In this document: in pieces, positions 43,292-52,545 of the stretch | Layout: the number at the start of each line of letters is the position of its first letter | How positions within the stretch are numbered: position 1 is the first letter of the stretch | From: Actinoplanes utahensis | GTDB taxonomy: Bacteria > Actinomycetota > Actinomycetes > Mycobacteriales > Micromonosporaceae | DNA length: 64,000 nucleotides | Assembly: GCF_016862455.1 (NCBI RefSeq) | Contig: NZ_BOMZ01000003.1 | Coordinates: forward strand, 1 to 64,000 | Direction of reading: 5' to 3' | Translations under genes and position numbers: made by a program | The notes under the pieces: model-generated | Databases searched by the model: none | The model's input: only the letters and a program-made list of their open reading frames with translations | Told to the model about the DNA's origin: nothing

Positions 43292-46207
43292 TTATCGGGT
43301 GAAGGCTTGGAACTCCGCGATGCGGACGTTCAACGCCTGCGGGCTGGCCGTGGCGCAATCCGTGTTGGCGCGCGGGTCCAGGTCCTGCTCACCGGCGTAG
43401 TCAGGCGCGCCGGTGCACTGGTTGGTGACCGCTTCGATCCGCAGGTGCGTGGCCGTGACGTCCGGGATGTCGAAGGACTTCACGAGCAACTGCGGGGCAC
43501 GGGGCCGCGGGGCCACTGCCGGGAACGCGTCCGGCCGGCTGGTGTACACCGTCTTGAAGTCGGCCGGAGCCGAGCACGTGATGGTGGCCGTGGCCGAGCA
43601 GGCGGTGACCCGGAACTGGCGCAGGGCCGTGTACCGGTTCTGCCCGCCGGCGTCGATGTCACCGGTGATGGCCGGGCGCAGCATGGCGCTGACCTGGACC
43701 CGGCGCACCCGCTGGGCCTCGCCGGACAGGTCGACGGTGACACCCTTGCCGGCGACGGCGCTGCCGAGCGACGCCCAGTTGGTCGCCTCGTCGTCGTCGA
43801 TCAGCTTGGTCAGGTTGACACCGTCACCGCTGACGGCGGCGCCGCTGGTCGCCGAGGCGATGTTGCGGGGCAGCCGGACGGTGAGCCGGTCCTTGCCACC
43901 GGACCGGAACGACTGCGGCGACACACGGGCGTGGCCGTAGCCGGGGGCCTGCGCGACGAACGCGTACGAACCCGGCACCAGACTGACCGTGTCCGGCAGG
44001 GCGGTGGCCGGGTCGGTGTCGGCGACCGCGACGGCCCGCGCCTGGTAGTCACCCACGAACAGCTTCGCTCCGGCGACGGGCTTGCCCTTCTCGTCGAGGG
44101 GGCGGAAGGCGACCGTGGCCTCCTTGGCGTACGGCGAGCTGAAGCTCGGCGTCGGGTCGGCGTCGGCGGCTCCGGCGCTCGCCGCACCCTGGCCCAGGCC
44201 GCGCTTGGCGAACGAGTTCCACAGGATGTCCTGGTTGGCGCCGCCGAACCGGACCAGGTCCGCGCCGATCAGCGCGTCCCGGGCGTCGACCTGGCTGTTG
44301 GCGCTGTTGGCCATCAGCAGGAACGAGTCGAGGACCAGCTGGATCCACCGCCGGTTGCCGGGACACGCGGTGGCCGGCTTCTTCCCCTCGGCGCAGGCCT
44401 TCTGCAGGGCGTCGGAGCCGTAGCCGTAGCGCTTGATGAACGCCGCGCGGATGTCGTAGTTGGTGGCGCTCCACACCTCACCGGAGGCGTGGACCTGCAG
44501 CCCGACGAAGTCGTAGTCGACGGAGCTGTAGTTGAGCCGGTTGTTGCTCATGTTGTAGTTGCGGATACCGGCGACCGGGTCACTGGTGACGTACTCCCCG
44601 ACGGTGAAGCCACGGGCGCCCTTGGGGGCGTAGCCGTGCTCGGCGAGGTACTCCACGGCGAGCAGGTCGGACCAGCTCTCGCTCATGCCCTGCGGCGAGC
44701 TGAGGCCGGCGTCCGGCCCGGCGATCATGCGGTTGGTGATGGCGTGGGTGTACTCGTGCCCGATCACCGACATGTCGTAGTCGCCGTCGACGCACGGGGC
44801 GTAGAAGGCGCCGGCGATGGGCTGCCACAGGTACATGTTGGTGATCGGCGCCTGGCCGTCCGGCGGGGTGATCTGGTTGGCGTTGTTGCGGGCCAGGAAG
44901 TCCGGCGGACCACCGCTGACACCGCCGGCCTGCGCGTTGCCCTGCTCGGGGTCGCCGCCGTCGCCTTCCATGTTCCAGGTGGCCTCGGTGAAGCCGAGCA
45001 GGTACGACCAGTCGTGCATCCGGTTGTGCTGGACGAACAGGTTGGCCCGGGCCGCGTCGATGTCGTTACGGGCGGGCGAGTCGAAGGTCGTCGGGGCGCA
45101 CTTCTCCCTGTGCCACTGGTTCGTCCACGGGTACGTGTACTCCCGGGTGGGGCTGGGCGTGGCCAGCTCGGTGCCGACCGTGTAGGGGTCGTTCGAGTAC
45201 CAGTTGTGCACCGCGAACGCGTTGTTGCCCTTGGTGGTGAACGACGGCGTACCGGTGGCCGGGTCGATGTCCCAGGCCTGCGGCGACGCCGGGCCGGCGA
45301 CGGTCTCGTCGCAGCCCCGCGCCCGCTGCCAGCACCAGCGCTCGCGTGTGTCCCTGGTGGAGTAGTCGGTGCGCGGCGAGTTCGGGAAGACGTCCCACTC
45401 GGGGTTGTCGGAGTCGTGGTCGACGATGCTGTCGCGGACCAGGACGGCGCCGTCACGGGCGTCGACCCAGGTGGTGTAGGCGAGGGGGTCGGCGCTGTTG
45501 AGGGCGGTGCCGAAGGCGACCTGGTACGCCGCGCGCGCACCCCGGTCGGGCGTCGGGACGGCGACCAGTTTCGTCCCGAGCACGGTGGGGCTGGCGATGC
45601 CCGCGTCGGCGGCGGCGATGCGCTCGGCGTCGGCGGCGGTCAGGGTGGCGGGCTGCGGGGTGGCGGCGTCGCGGGCGAGCGACGAGCTCACGTACCACGC
45701 CTTGCCGCCGCGGAGGCCGACCGAGAGCAGGCCGTCCCGCCCGGCCTCGAGCTCGCCGAACTTCTGCCGCAGCAGCACGATGGCGCCCTCGCCGACCTTC
45801 TGCGTGGTGAGGACCTCGAGGGACTCGGCCGCGGCGGCGGTGATGCCGAGGACGTCCCGGTGGCCGGCGACATACGCTCGGGCCGCGGCCACGGGGTCGG
45901 CCGGCAGGCCGGTGGCGAGCGGCTCGGCCACGCTGGTCGCGGTGAGGCTGGCCGGAGTGCCGAAGATGTTCCACCGGGCGGAGGCGCTGGCCTCCGCGGC
46001 GAGGGTGCGCTGCGCCGAGGTCGGCGCTACCTTACCCTTGCGGTTGTCTACGGTCTCGGCATGGTCGTGGTCACCCTGCACCTCTGCTGGTCCGGCCTGG
46101 GCCGGGGTGCCTGGTGCCGCGATGCCGCCGGATCCTGGGGCGAGCACGAGCACGGCTGCTACCAATGCTGTGGTGGTGCCCGCCAACGCACGGGATGGTG
46201 TGCGCAC
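43292..46207 (-). CDS. Secreted M36 (fungalysin-type) metalloprotease
   Basis: A 971-residue secreted protease. The signal peptide covers about 1-31, with the start GTG. A prodomain with an FTP-like region lies at about 60-260. The M36 catalytic domain has the zinc motif in GHEYTH (His484, Glu485, His488) and third ligand Glu510 in GMSESWSDLLAVEY. After about 690 come a beta-rich linker domain (RPLDEKGKPVAGAKLFVGD) and a discoidin-like C-terminal module (about 790-971) that may bind sugar or protein. It degrades extracellular protein. It lies 111 bp downstream of a two-component system in the same direction. Confidence 0.9.
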   Translation of the reverse strand: MRTPSRALAGTTTALVAAVLVLAPGSGGIAAPGTPAQAGPAEVQGDHDHAETVDNRKGKVAPTSAQRTLAAEASASARWNIFGTPASLTATSVAEPLATGLPADPVAAARAYVAGHRDVLGITAAAAESLEVLTTQKVGEGAIVLLRQKFGELEAGRDGLLSVGLRGGKAWYVSSSLARDAATPQPATLTAADAERIAAADAGIASPTVLGTKLVAVPTPDRGARAAYQVAFGTALNSADPLAYTTWVDARDGAVLVRDSIVDHDSDNPEWDVFPNSPRTDYSTRDTRERWCWQRARGCDETVAGPASPQAWDIDPATGTPSFTTKGNNAFAVHNWYSNDPYTVGTELATPSPTREYTYPWTNQWHREKCAPTTFDSPARNDIDAARANLFVQHNRMHDWSYLLGFTEATWNMEGDGGDPEQGNAQAGGVSGGPPDFLARNNANQITPPDGQAPITNMYLWQPIAGAFYAPCVDGDYDMSVIGHEYTHAITNRMIAGPDAGLSSPQGMSESWSDLLAVEYLAEHGYAPKGARGFTVGEYVTSDPVAGIRNYNMSNNRLNYSSVDYDFVGLQVHASGEVWSATNYDIRAAFIKRYGYGSDALQKACAEGKKPATACPGNRRWIQLVLDSFLLMANSANSQVDARDALIGADLVRFGGANQDILWNSFAKRGLGQGAASAGAADADPTPSFSSPYAKEATVAFRPLDEKGKPVAGAKLFVGDYQARAVAVADTDPATALPDTVSLVPGSYAFVAQAPGYGHARVSPQSFRSGGKDRLTVRLPRNIASATSGAAVSGDGVNLTKLIDDDEATNWASLGSAVAGKGVTVDLSGEAQRVRRVQVSAMLRPAITGDIDAGGQNRYTALRQFRVTACSATATITCSAPADFKTVYTSRPDAFPAVAPRPRAPQLLVKSFDIPDVTATHLRIEAVTNQCTGAPDYAGEQDLDPRANTDCATASPQALNVRIAEFQAFTR

Positions 46208-46318
46208 GGTACCTCCTTAATGGACGGTCGTTACCGGTCTCTTCGCATCCGACAACATCGATGCGGCCCGGCGGCATGGGCCAAACGGTCACAAAATCGA
46301 ATCTTGCCGATTGACGCG

Positions 46319-46975
46319 TCATTCGATGCGGTAACCGACGCTCGGCATCGTCGTGATGACCGGTGGCTCGCCGAGTTTCCGGCGCAACCGGCCGACCGTC
46401 ACGGTGACGGTGTTGGTGAACCGGTCGGCGTTCTCATCCCACACGTTGTCGAGCAGCGTCTCGGCGCTGAGGAATCCGGGGCTGGCCCGCAGCAGGGCCT
46501 CCAGCACGGCGAACTCCTTCACCGAGACGGGAACCGGCCGGCCGTCCCGCACGACCGTCCGGCGCAGCGGATCCAGCTCGATCCCGGCGACACGCAACGT
46601 GCGCGGCCGGACGTCCGGTTTCCGCCGGGCCAGGGCACGGATCCGCAGGATCAGCTCAGGGAAGTGGAACGGCTTGGCCAGATAGTCGTCGGCACCCAGG
46701 GTCAGCCCGCTGACCCGATCGCCGGGCTCACCCGCGGCCGTGAGCATCAGGACCATCGGTCGCTCCTCCCGCTCGGTGATCATCTGGCAGAGCGTGTCAC
46801 CGTGCAGACGGGGCAGATCCCGATCGAGCACCACCACGTCGTAGGCGGCCAGGTCGATTTTCTCCACCGCCACCAGCCCGTCATGGGCGGCGTCGACGGC
46901 CATCCCGGCGTCGGTCAGCCCCTCCACGACCACCTCGGCGAGAGCACGGTCGTCCTCCACGACCAGGATCCTCAT
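46319..46975 (-). CDS. OmpR-family response regulator
   Basis: A 218-residue regulator. The receiver domain (1-120) has Asp8-Asp9, phospho-acceptor Asp51 (VVVLDRDLP) and Lys in YLAKPF. The winged helix (about 125-217) has SVKEFAVLEALLRASPGFLS and NTVTVTVGRLRRKLGEPPVITT with the final VGYRIE. Its ATG overlaps the kinase stop by 1 nt (ATGA), so the pair is coupled. The next gene downstream is the M36 protease, a plausible target. Confidence 0.9.
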   Translation of the reverse strand: MRILVVEDDRALAEVVVEGLTDAGMAVDAAHDGLVAVEKIDLAAYDVVVLDRDLPRLHGDTLCQMITEREERPMVLMLTAAGEPGDRVSGLTLGADDYLAKPFHFPELILRIRALARRKPDVRPRTLRVAGIELDPLRRTVVRDGRPVPVSVKEFAVLEALLRASPGFLSAETLLDNVWDENADRFTNTVTVTVGRLRRKLGEPPVITTMPSVGYRIE

Positions 46976-48192
46976 GTCCGCCGGCCCTCCTCTCCATTCG
47001 CGCTCGTCGCCGTGCCCGCCGAAGCAGCCGCAGCCGCAGCCGCCTCGGCCGTCCTCCCTGCGGCTTCGACGGGGTCCGCCGGAAGACTGACCATCACCGT
47101 CAAGCCGCCGGCCGGCCGAGCGGTGAACCTCAGGCGGCCCTGATGGGCGGCCACCACAGCGGACACGATGGACAGACCCAGACCGGACGAGCCGATCCGA
47201 TCGCCACCGAGCCGTTCGAAAGGCCGGCCCAGCCGGGCGACCTCGGCCTGGTCGAAGATCCGGCCATCGGTCTCGACGGTCAGCTCGGTGAACCGGCCGG
47301 CGGACCGGACGGTGATGCCGATCCGGCCGTCCGGCTCGTTGTGGGTGACCGCGTTGTCGACGAGGTTGTCCACCAGCCGGGCGAGCAGGGCGGGACTGCC
47401 CCACGCCACGACACCGCCGGGCACGTGGGGCGTCACCGTCAACCGCCCGGACCCGATGTCGGCGGCCCTCTCCCGCAGCGCGGTGGCGACCAGCTCCGAC
47501 AGGTCCACCGCGGAGCCGCCGGCCGGTCTGCCGTGCTGCGCCCGGGCGAGCACGAGCAGCCCGTCGATCAGGTGGTCGACCCGGTCCAGCTGCGCGCGCA
47601 GGCGGGTGGCCAGCGCCAGTGTCGACGCGGCGGGGTCGGGCTTGGCGCTCGCCACGTCCAGTGCGGCGCGCATCGTGGCGAGCGGGGTGCGCAACTCGTG
47701 CGAGGCGTTGGCCACGAAACGACGCTGCGCGATGAACGACGCCTCCAGCCGCGCCAGCAGTCCGTCGATGGTGTCGGCCAGATCCTTGACCTCGTCGTGT
47801 GGCGCCTCGACTCCGAGGCGCCGGTCGAGGTTGTCGGCGGAGATCCGCCGGGTCACCTCGGTGATCCGGCGCAGCGGCGCCAGGGCGTGCCCGGCCATGA
47901 GCCGGCCGAGGACCATGGAGAACAGGGCCATCACGACCAGCGCGGCCGCGAACACATACGCCGTGCGGTTGGACTGTTCCTCCTGCACCCTGGTGATCTG
48001 CTCCTGGAGCACGGCGAGGCGCTCCTGGGCGTCTGCGATCGTCGGTGGCGCATCGGCCGGGGACGACACGCTCTGACCGAAGCGGGACAGGGCGAAGGTG
48101 ATGACCAGCAGCACGGCACCGGAGGCGAGGAACACGCCGGCATAGAGGAGCGTGATCCGCGTGCCCACGGTGCGAGGACCCGACCGAAACAT
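46972..48192 (-). CDS. Sensor histidine kinase
   Basis: A 406-residue membrane kinase. Two membrane helices (about 14-36 and 80-99) flank a short coiled-coil extracellular loop of about 40 residues. HAMP lies at about 98-150, HisKA has His165 in ANASHELRTPL, and the HATPase has the N box DNLVDNAVTHN and GSSGLGLSIV. The G1 box is degenerate (VETDGRIFDQ instead of D-x-G-x-G). The C-terminus is Ala-rich. The small sensor loop suggests an envelope or intramembrane signal. I chose the ATG at 48192; a GTG at 48222 is open. Confidence 0.9.
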   Translation of the reverse strand: MFRSGPRTVGTRITLLYAGVFLASGAVLLVITFALSRFGQSVSSPADAPPTIADAQERLAVLQEQITRVQEEQSNRTAYVFAAALVVMALFSMVLGRLMAGHALAPLRRITEVTRRISADNLDRRLGVEAPHDEVKDLADTIDGLLARLEASFIAQRRFVANASHELRTPLATMRAALDVASAKPDPAASTLALATRLRAQLDRVDHLIDGLLVLARAQHGRPAGGSAVDLSELVATALRERAADIGSGRLTVTPHVPGGVVAWGSPALLARLVDNLVDNAVTHNEPDGRIGITVRSAGRFTELTVETDGRIFDQAEVARLGRPFERLGGDRIGSSGLGLSIVSAVVAAHQGRLRFTARPAGGLTVMVSLPADPVEAAGRTAEAAAAAAASAGTATSANGEEGRRT

Positions 48193-48278
48193 CGCCCCAG
48201 CATGCCCGGCCCGACCTAACACCGGAATGACAGCGCCGGTTCGGCCGGTGTTAGGGGCCGGTCCGTAGAACTTCGGCC

Positions 48279-49817
48279 ATGTTCGATACGGATTTCCTCC
48301 GGCCGGGCCGGATCCTCGCTCTCGTCACGGCCGCTCTGTCCGTCGTCGCGGCCGGCGTCCTGACCGCTCTGGGCACGCACGCCGAGTGTCCCGGCGCCTG
48401 TCCCACCACGCCGGTGGCAGCCGACGGCGGCACCGTCGGCGACCGTTTCTGGTTCCTGCACCGCGATCTCGGGCCGCAAGGCAGCATCACGGTCCGGATG
48501 ACTTCGATGACCGGGACCATCACCTATCCCCCGCCCGGTCACGACGAGATCGTCCCGGGTCTGGTCCCGTGGGCCAAGTCCGGCATCATCGTCAAGGACG
48601 GCCTGCGCCAGGGCTCCCGCTACGCCGCGATGATGATGACCGGCAGCCACGGCGTCCGGTTCCAGCACGACTATCGCCATGACGTCGCGGGCCGGGAGGG
48701 TGGCGTCTCCGCGGAGTCCCCACGCTGGCTGCGGCTGACCCGGTCCGGTGACACCGTCACCGGCGCCGAGTCGGCCGACGGCGCCCGGTGGCACACGGTC
48801 GGCACGGCGCGCCTGGACGGCTTGCCCGATACCGTTCAGGTCGGCCTCTTCGCCGCGTCCCCCGGCGATCTGACGCTCCGCCGGGTGGCCCTCGGCGGGG
48901 TGATCCCGCAGGCCCGCTTCACCCAGGCGGTCGGCGTCTTCGACAACGTCACCGTCGTGGGCGGCGCGACCGGCGGAAACGGCGCGAGCGGCGAGGGCGG
49001 CTGGGCCAGCGACTCCGTCGGCGAGATGAACCACACCGACTGGGAGAGGTTCCACCACCGGTCCGGCGCCGTGCAGAGTGACGGCGTCATCCGGGTCAGC
49101 GGGACCGGTGACATCGGCCCGGCCGACGACGACGCGCCCCGGCGAGCCGACCAGTTGCTGCTCGGGCTCGTGGTCGCGTTGATCGTCGTGCTGGTGGTCG
49201 CAGCCCGCTACGGCACGGGTGGGTGGAGTCCACGCCGGGCGATCGCTGTCGGGGCCGCCACCCTCGTCACCGGACTGATCGCCGTCGGGACCGTCCTGCC
49301 GCTCAGCTCGGCGATCGCCAGGAGCAGGCACCTTCCACTGGAGACACTCCCGCTGGTCACCGGCATCCGGATGACGGTCGGCATCGCGGTGGTGCTGGCT
49401 CTCTGCGCGGTCCTGGCCTACCTGCTCGGGACACGCATGCGCCGGGCGTGGGCGGCGGCAGGTGTCGCGGTGTCGCTGATCGCGGTGCCCTATGTGGTCA
49501 CGGCGTTGCCACTGCTACCGGATCCGGTGGCCCAGTGGCTGCTGCGGGTCACTCCGGCAGCGGCGTTCGCCGTCGAGCAGGTGGCTGTCGAATATCCGCA
49601 GGTGACCGCGCACTATGCGCCCTCGGCCGGCTATTTCCCCCTCCCGTGGTGGGCCGGACTGCTCGTGCTCGGCGCCTATGTCGCCGTCTTCGTCCGTCTC
49701 GTCACCGCCCGGCCCCGCCGAGCCGGGATTCCGAGTTCACGGAGCGGCGGTCCGGGCGGAGAACGGAACCACAGCGCAGCAGAAACCCCGAAAAGTCAGC
49801 GCACGACGGATTCGTAG
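48279..49817 (+). CDS. Membrane protein with LamG/DUF1349-like outer domain
   Basis: A 512-residue protein. One helix (about 12-32) precedes an extracytoplasmic domain (about 50-215) like a concanavalin-type sandwich: SITVRMTSMTG, WAKSGIIVKDGLRQGSRYAAMMMTG, RWLRLTRSGDTVTGAESADGARW and VGLFAASPGD. Then come about five membrane helices (about 290-470). Such domains occur in ABC-2 type permease-like proteins of actinomycetes, but no ATPase gene is adjacent. It is divergent from the two-component genes and might be under their control. The function is unknown. Confidence 0.6.
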   Translation: MFDTDFLRPGRILALVTAALSVVAAGVLTALGTHAECPGACPTTPVAADGGTVGDRFWFLHRDLGPQGSITVRMTSMTGTITYPPPGHDEIVPGLVPWAKSGIIVKDGLRQGSRYAAMMMTGSHGVRFQHDYRHDVAGREGGVSAESPRWLRLTRSGDTVTGAESADGARWHTVGTARLDGLPDTVQVGLFAASPGDLTLRRVALGGVIPQARFTQAVGVFDNVTVVGGATGGNGASGEGGWASDSVGEMNHTDWERFHHRSGAVQSDGVIRVSGTGDIGPADDDAPRRADQLLLGLVVALIVVLVVAARYGTGGWSPRRAIAVGAATLVTGLIAVGTVLPLSSAIARSRHLPLETLPLVTGIRMTVGIAVVLALCAVLAYLLGTRMRRAWAAAGVAVSLIAVPYVVTALPLLPDPVAQWLLRVTPAAAFAVEQVAVEYPQVTAHYAPSAGYFPLPWWAGLLVLGAYVAVFVRLVTARPRRAGIPSSRSGGPGGERNHSAAETPKSQRTTDS

Positions 49818-49897
49818 GCGAGGACACGATGCCGGATGAGCTTGTCCGGGTCGTCCGTCGCCGGACGGGTGGGCGCGGTCTGCAGCCGGGCGTACAT
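49796..49897 (-). CDS. Candidate 33-aa ORF with strong ribosome binding site
   Basis: On the minus strand GGAGGTGA (49904-49911) lies 6 nt before an ATG opening a 33-codon frame: MYARLQTAPTRPATDDPDK, then LIRHRVLAYESVVR and TGA. The first residues resemble the start of ABM-type monooxygenase domains, so it may be a truncated gene. It could also be a real short protein. It overlaps the end of the membrane protein gene by 22 bp in antisense. The rest of 49898-50275 has no other supportable gene. Confidence 0.4.
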   Translation of the reverse strand: MYARLQTAPTRPATDDPDKLIRHRVLAYESVVR

Positions 49898-50032
49898 CGT
49901 CGGTCACCTCCGAGAAGTCGGTATGACGATGCTCGGCCCGGCCGGCGTTCCGCACATCAGTGGTGGCACGCAGATCCGGTACTCATCCCGCGACGGTCCG
50001 GGCGCTGCATGCCGCCGGCGCCTCATCGCCCT

Positions 50033-50116
50033 GGTCAGCACGCACGGCCGGGTGGTCGCCGGCACCACCGCTTCGGTCAGCACGCACGGCCCGGTGGTCT
50101 CCGGCACCACCGCCCC
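50033..50116. repeat. 42-bp direct tandem duplication
   Basis: GGTCAGCACGCACGGC begins at 50033 and again at 50075, and the two 42-bp units differ at only a few positions. The length is a multiple of three, but the surrounding frame has no ribosome binding site, so coding status is unclear. Confidence 0.75.
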
Positions 50117-50275
50117 GCACCCGGTCGGGTCGCTGAGCCGGGACGCTGGGATCCGCGCGGCCCTGCGGGAACAGGCGACGTGCACCCTGCCCGGTGGGGT
50201 CGACCCGGCGCCATGCGGATCACCTCCTCCCACAGTCCGCGTCTCGAGCTGATAAAACATGACATAGTTTGCAAT

Positions 50276-52312
50276 ATGCGTTTCCTCGCCGCGCCACTCG
50301 CGGTGTGGCTGGTTCTGACCTGTGGCGGCGCGACGGTCCTGATGGGCGTCGAGCGGGCCACCCGTGACGCCGTCATCCAGCGGTACCACCTACGGGTCGG
50401 TCTGGCCGCCGACTTCGTCACCGCCATCGTCGGCGACCTGATCAGCCGACAGCGCACCCAGGCTTCGGCCTTTCTCACCGACCAGACGGTGGCCGAGCGC
50501 GACTTCACCCGCTCGGTCGGCGGCTTCGGCTACCCGGCGGCGGTCCTGCTCGACTCCGAGGGCCGGCTGCTGCAGGTCCTTCCGGCGAACCCGGCGCTGC
50601 GAGGCCAGAAGATCAGCGCCCGGTATCCACATCTGCACACCGCCGTCACCGAGGGCCGGCCCGCTGTCTCGCCGGTGGTGCCGTCGGTGGCGCGGGGCAT
50701 GCCGGTGGTCGCGTTCGCGGTGCCGTTCGACACCCCGTACGGCCTTCGGGTCTTCTCCGGCGCCGTGGGCGTGCGCGACAGCCCGCTCTCCTCCTACCTG
50801 GCCACCGCCATCCCGCTGTCCGGGGTGAAGGTGCACCTGGTCGACACCGACGACTCGATCGTGGCCGCCAACCACACCCATCCACAGGGCGTCAGTCAAC
50901 TCGGCAACGAGGAGACCGCATTGTCGGCCGCACTGTCCCGCGCCGAGCAGGGCCGCTACAACGAGGACGGCGCGTGGTGGCGGTACACGTCCCGGTCCAT
51001 CCCGGGCACGCCGTGGCGGCTGTCCGCGGCGGTCACCGAGGACGTGCTGTTCGCCTCCACCTCCGGCAGCCGCGCCGCCGGCCGGGCCGCTCTGCTCACC
51101 GCGTCGCTGGTCGGCCTGCTGGTGGTCGCCGCCACCGGCCGGGCCCGCCGCAACCGGCGCGAGCTTCGCTCCAGCGAGCTGCGGCTGCGCAAGGTGTTCG
51201 ACAACTCCCGGATCGGCATGTCCCTGGCCGACCTGGAGGGTCGCCTGGTCCGAGTCAATCCGACCCTCTGTCACATGCTGGGCCGCACCGAGCACGACCT
51301 GATCGGCCGCAACGTCGCCGACCTCACCCATCCCGACGACGTCGAGCAGTCGCTGCGCATCATCCAGGACTGCCGCAACGGCCGGATCGGCGGTTTCGAC
51401 GTCGACAAACGCTACGTGCACGCCGACGGCCGCACGGTCGACGCCGCGGTGACCGCGAGCCTGCTGCGCGACGAGGCGGACCGCCCGCAGTACATCGCCA
51501 CCCAGATCATCGACATGACCGAGCGCCACGCCCTGGAGAGCGAGCGCCGCCACGCCGCCGCCGAACTGGCCCGGCACGCGGAACGCCTGGAACACGCCAA
51601 CGAGCAGATGGCCGACTTCATGGCGATGCTGAGCCACGACGTCCGCCAGCCGCTCACCACCATCGTCTCCGCCGGTGAGCTGCTGCTCGACGACTGGTCC
51701 GGTATGTCCGACGACGACCGGCAGCACTACGTGTCCCGGATGACCAGCGCAGGGCATCGCGCGGACCAGTTGGTCTCAGAGATCCTCACCCTGGCGCAAC
51801 TGGACGCCGGGGCGCTGACCGCGCGCCCGGCCCGCCTGGACGTCACCCACGCCGTCCGCGAGGTCGTCACCGCCCAGGGCGCCGATCCGCAGACGATCAC
51901 GGTGACCGCTCCTGATCATGCGGTCGCCTTCGCCGACCCGGTCCATCTGCATCTACTGCTGGGCAATCTGCTGACCAACGCCCTGAAATACGGCGCACCG
52001 CCGGTCCGGGTCACCGTCACCCCCGACCGCGACCGTCTCCTGATCCGGGTCAGCGACCAGGGCGAGGGTGTGCCGGCGGCTTTCATACCGCACCTGTTCG
52101 AGCGTTTCACCCGCGCCGAGACCGGCGTCGCCACCACCAAACCCGGCACCGGACTGGGCCTCTACCTGGTCGCCCGTCTCGCTCAGGCCTCCGGCGCCAC
52201 CATCGCCTACCAGCCCACCGACCCACACGGCACGACCTTCGTACTGTCCCTGCCGTGCACGCCGGGCCCGTCCCTGGTCACCGCCGCCGCACTTCCGGTT
52301 CCGGCCCGCTGA
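50276..52312 (+). CDS. PAS-domain sensor histidine kinase
   Basis: A 678-residue membrane kinase. Membrane helix 1 (about 3-23), a large extracytoplasmic sensor of about 240 residues (dCache-like: VLLDSEGRLLQVLP, GYPAAV, GAVGVRDSPLSSYLATA), helix 2 (about 268-286), a PAS domain (about 300-420: DNSRIGMSLADLEGRLVRVN, IIDMTERHALE), HisKA with His454 in AMLSHDVRQPL, and HATPase with NLLTNALKYGAPP, VSDQGEGVPAAF and GTGLGLYLV. The AT-rich leader just before the ATG has no ribosome binding site, so the mRNA may be leaderless. No response regulator gene is adjacent. Confidence 0.85.
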   Translation: MRFLAAPLAVWLVLTCGGATVLMGVERATRDAVIQRYHLRVGLAADFVTAIVGDLISRQRTQASAFLTDQTVAERDFTRSVGGFGYPAAVLLDSEGRLLQVLPANPALRGQKISARYPHLHTAVTEGRPAVSPVVPSVARGMPVVAFAVPFDTPYGLRVFSGAVGVRDSPLSSYLATAIPLSGVKVHLVDTDDSIVAANHTHPQGVSQLGNEETALSAALSRAEQGRYNEDGAWWRYTSRSIPGTPWRLSAAVTEDVLFASTSGSRAAGRAALLTASLVGLLVVAATGRARRNRRELRSSELRLRKVFDNSRIGMSLADLEGRLVRVNPTLCHMLGRTEHDLIGRNVADLTHPDDVEQSLRIIQDCRNGRIGGFDVDKRYVHADGRTVDAAVTASLLRDEADRPQYIATQIIDMTERHALESERRHAAAELARHAERLEHANEQMADFMAMLSHDVRQPLTTIVSAGELLLDDWSGMSDDDRQHYVSRMTSAGHRADQLVSEILTLAQLDAGALTARPARLDVTHAVREVVTAQGADPQTITVTAPDHAVAFADPVHLHLLLGNLLTNALKYGAPPVRVTVTPDRDRLLIRVSDQGEGVPAAFIPHLFERFTRAETGVATTKPGTGLGLYLVARLAQASGATIAYQPTDPHGTTFVLSLPCTPGPSLVTAAALPVPAR

Positions 52313-52545
52313 AAGCCCTCCGGTGGTACGGGCCACCGAGGGGGCGCCCGGGGCAGTCCTCGCGACGTCGATGGCACACACGGCCGCAGCACCGCCGCCG
52401 GGCTGACGTTGCCGCCGCGTTCGCCGGACACGGTGCGGGGCGCCGGGCGCGGGGTTGAGGGTTCGGGGTTGACGGTTCGGGACGCTGGATGCGGGACGCC
52501 GAGTGCCGGGTGCGGGGGTGTGGGGCGCGGGGCGGCAGGTGCCGG

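Noticed and set aside
42875-47143. Plus-strand open frame of about 1400 codons opposite the M36 protease and regulator
   Set aside because: No recognisable domain, repetitive Gly/Val/Arg composition, and it covers two clear minus-strand genes and their gap.
49836-50252. Plus-strand frame of 138 codons before the PAS kinase gene
   Set aside because: No ribosome binding site, low coding bias and no family; the repeated part is a simple 42-bp duplication.
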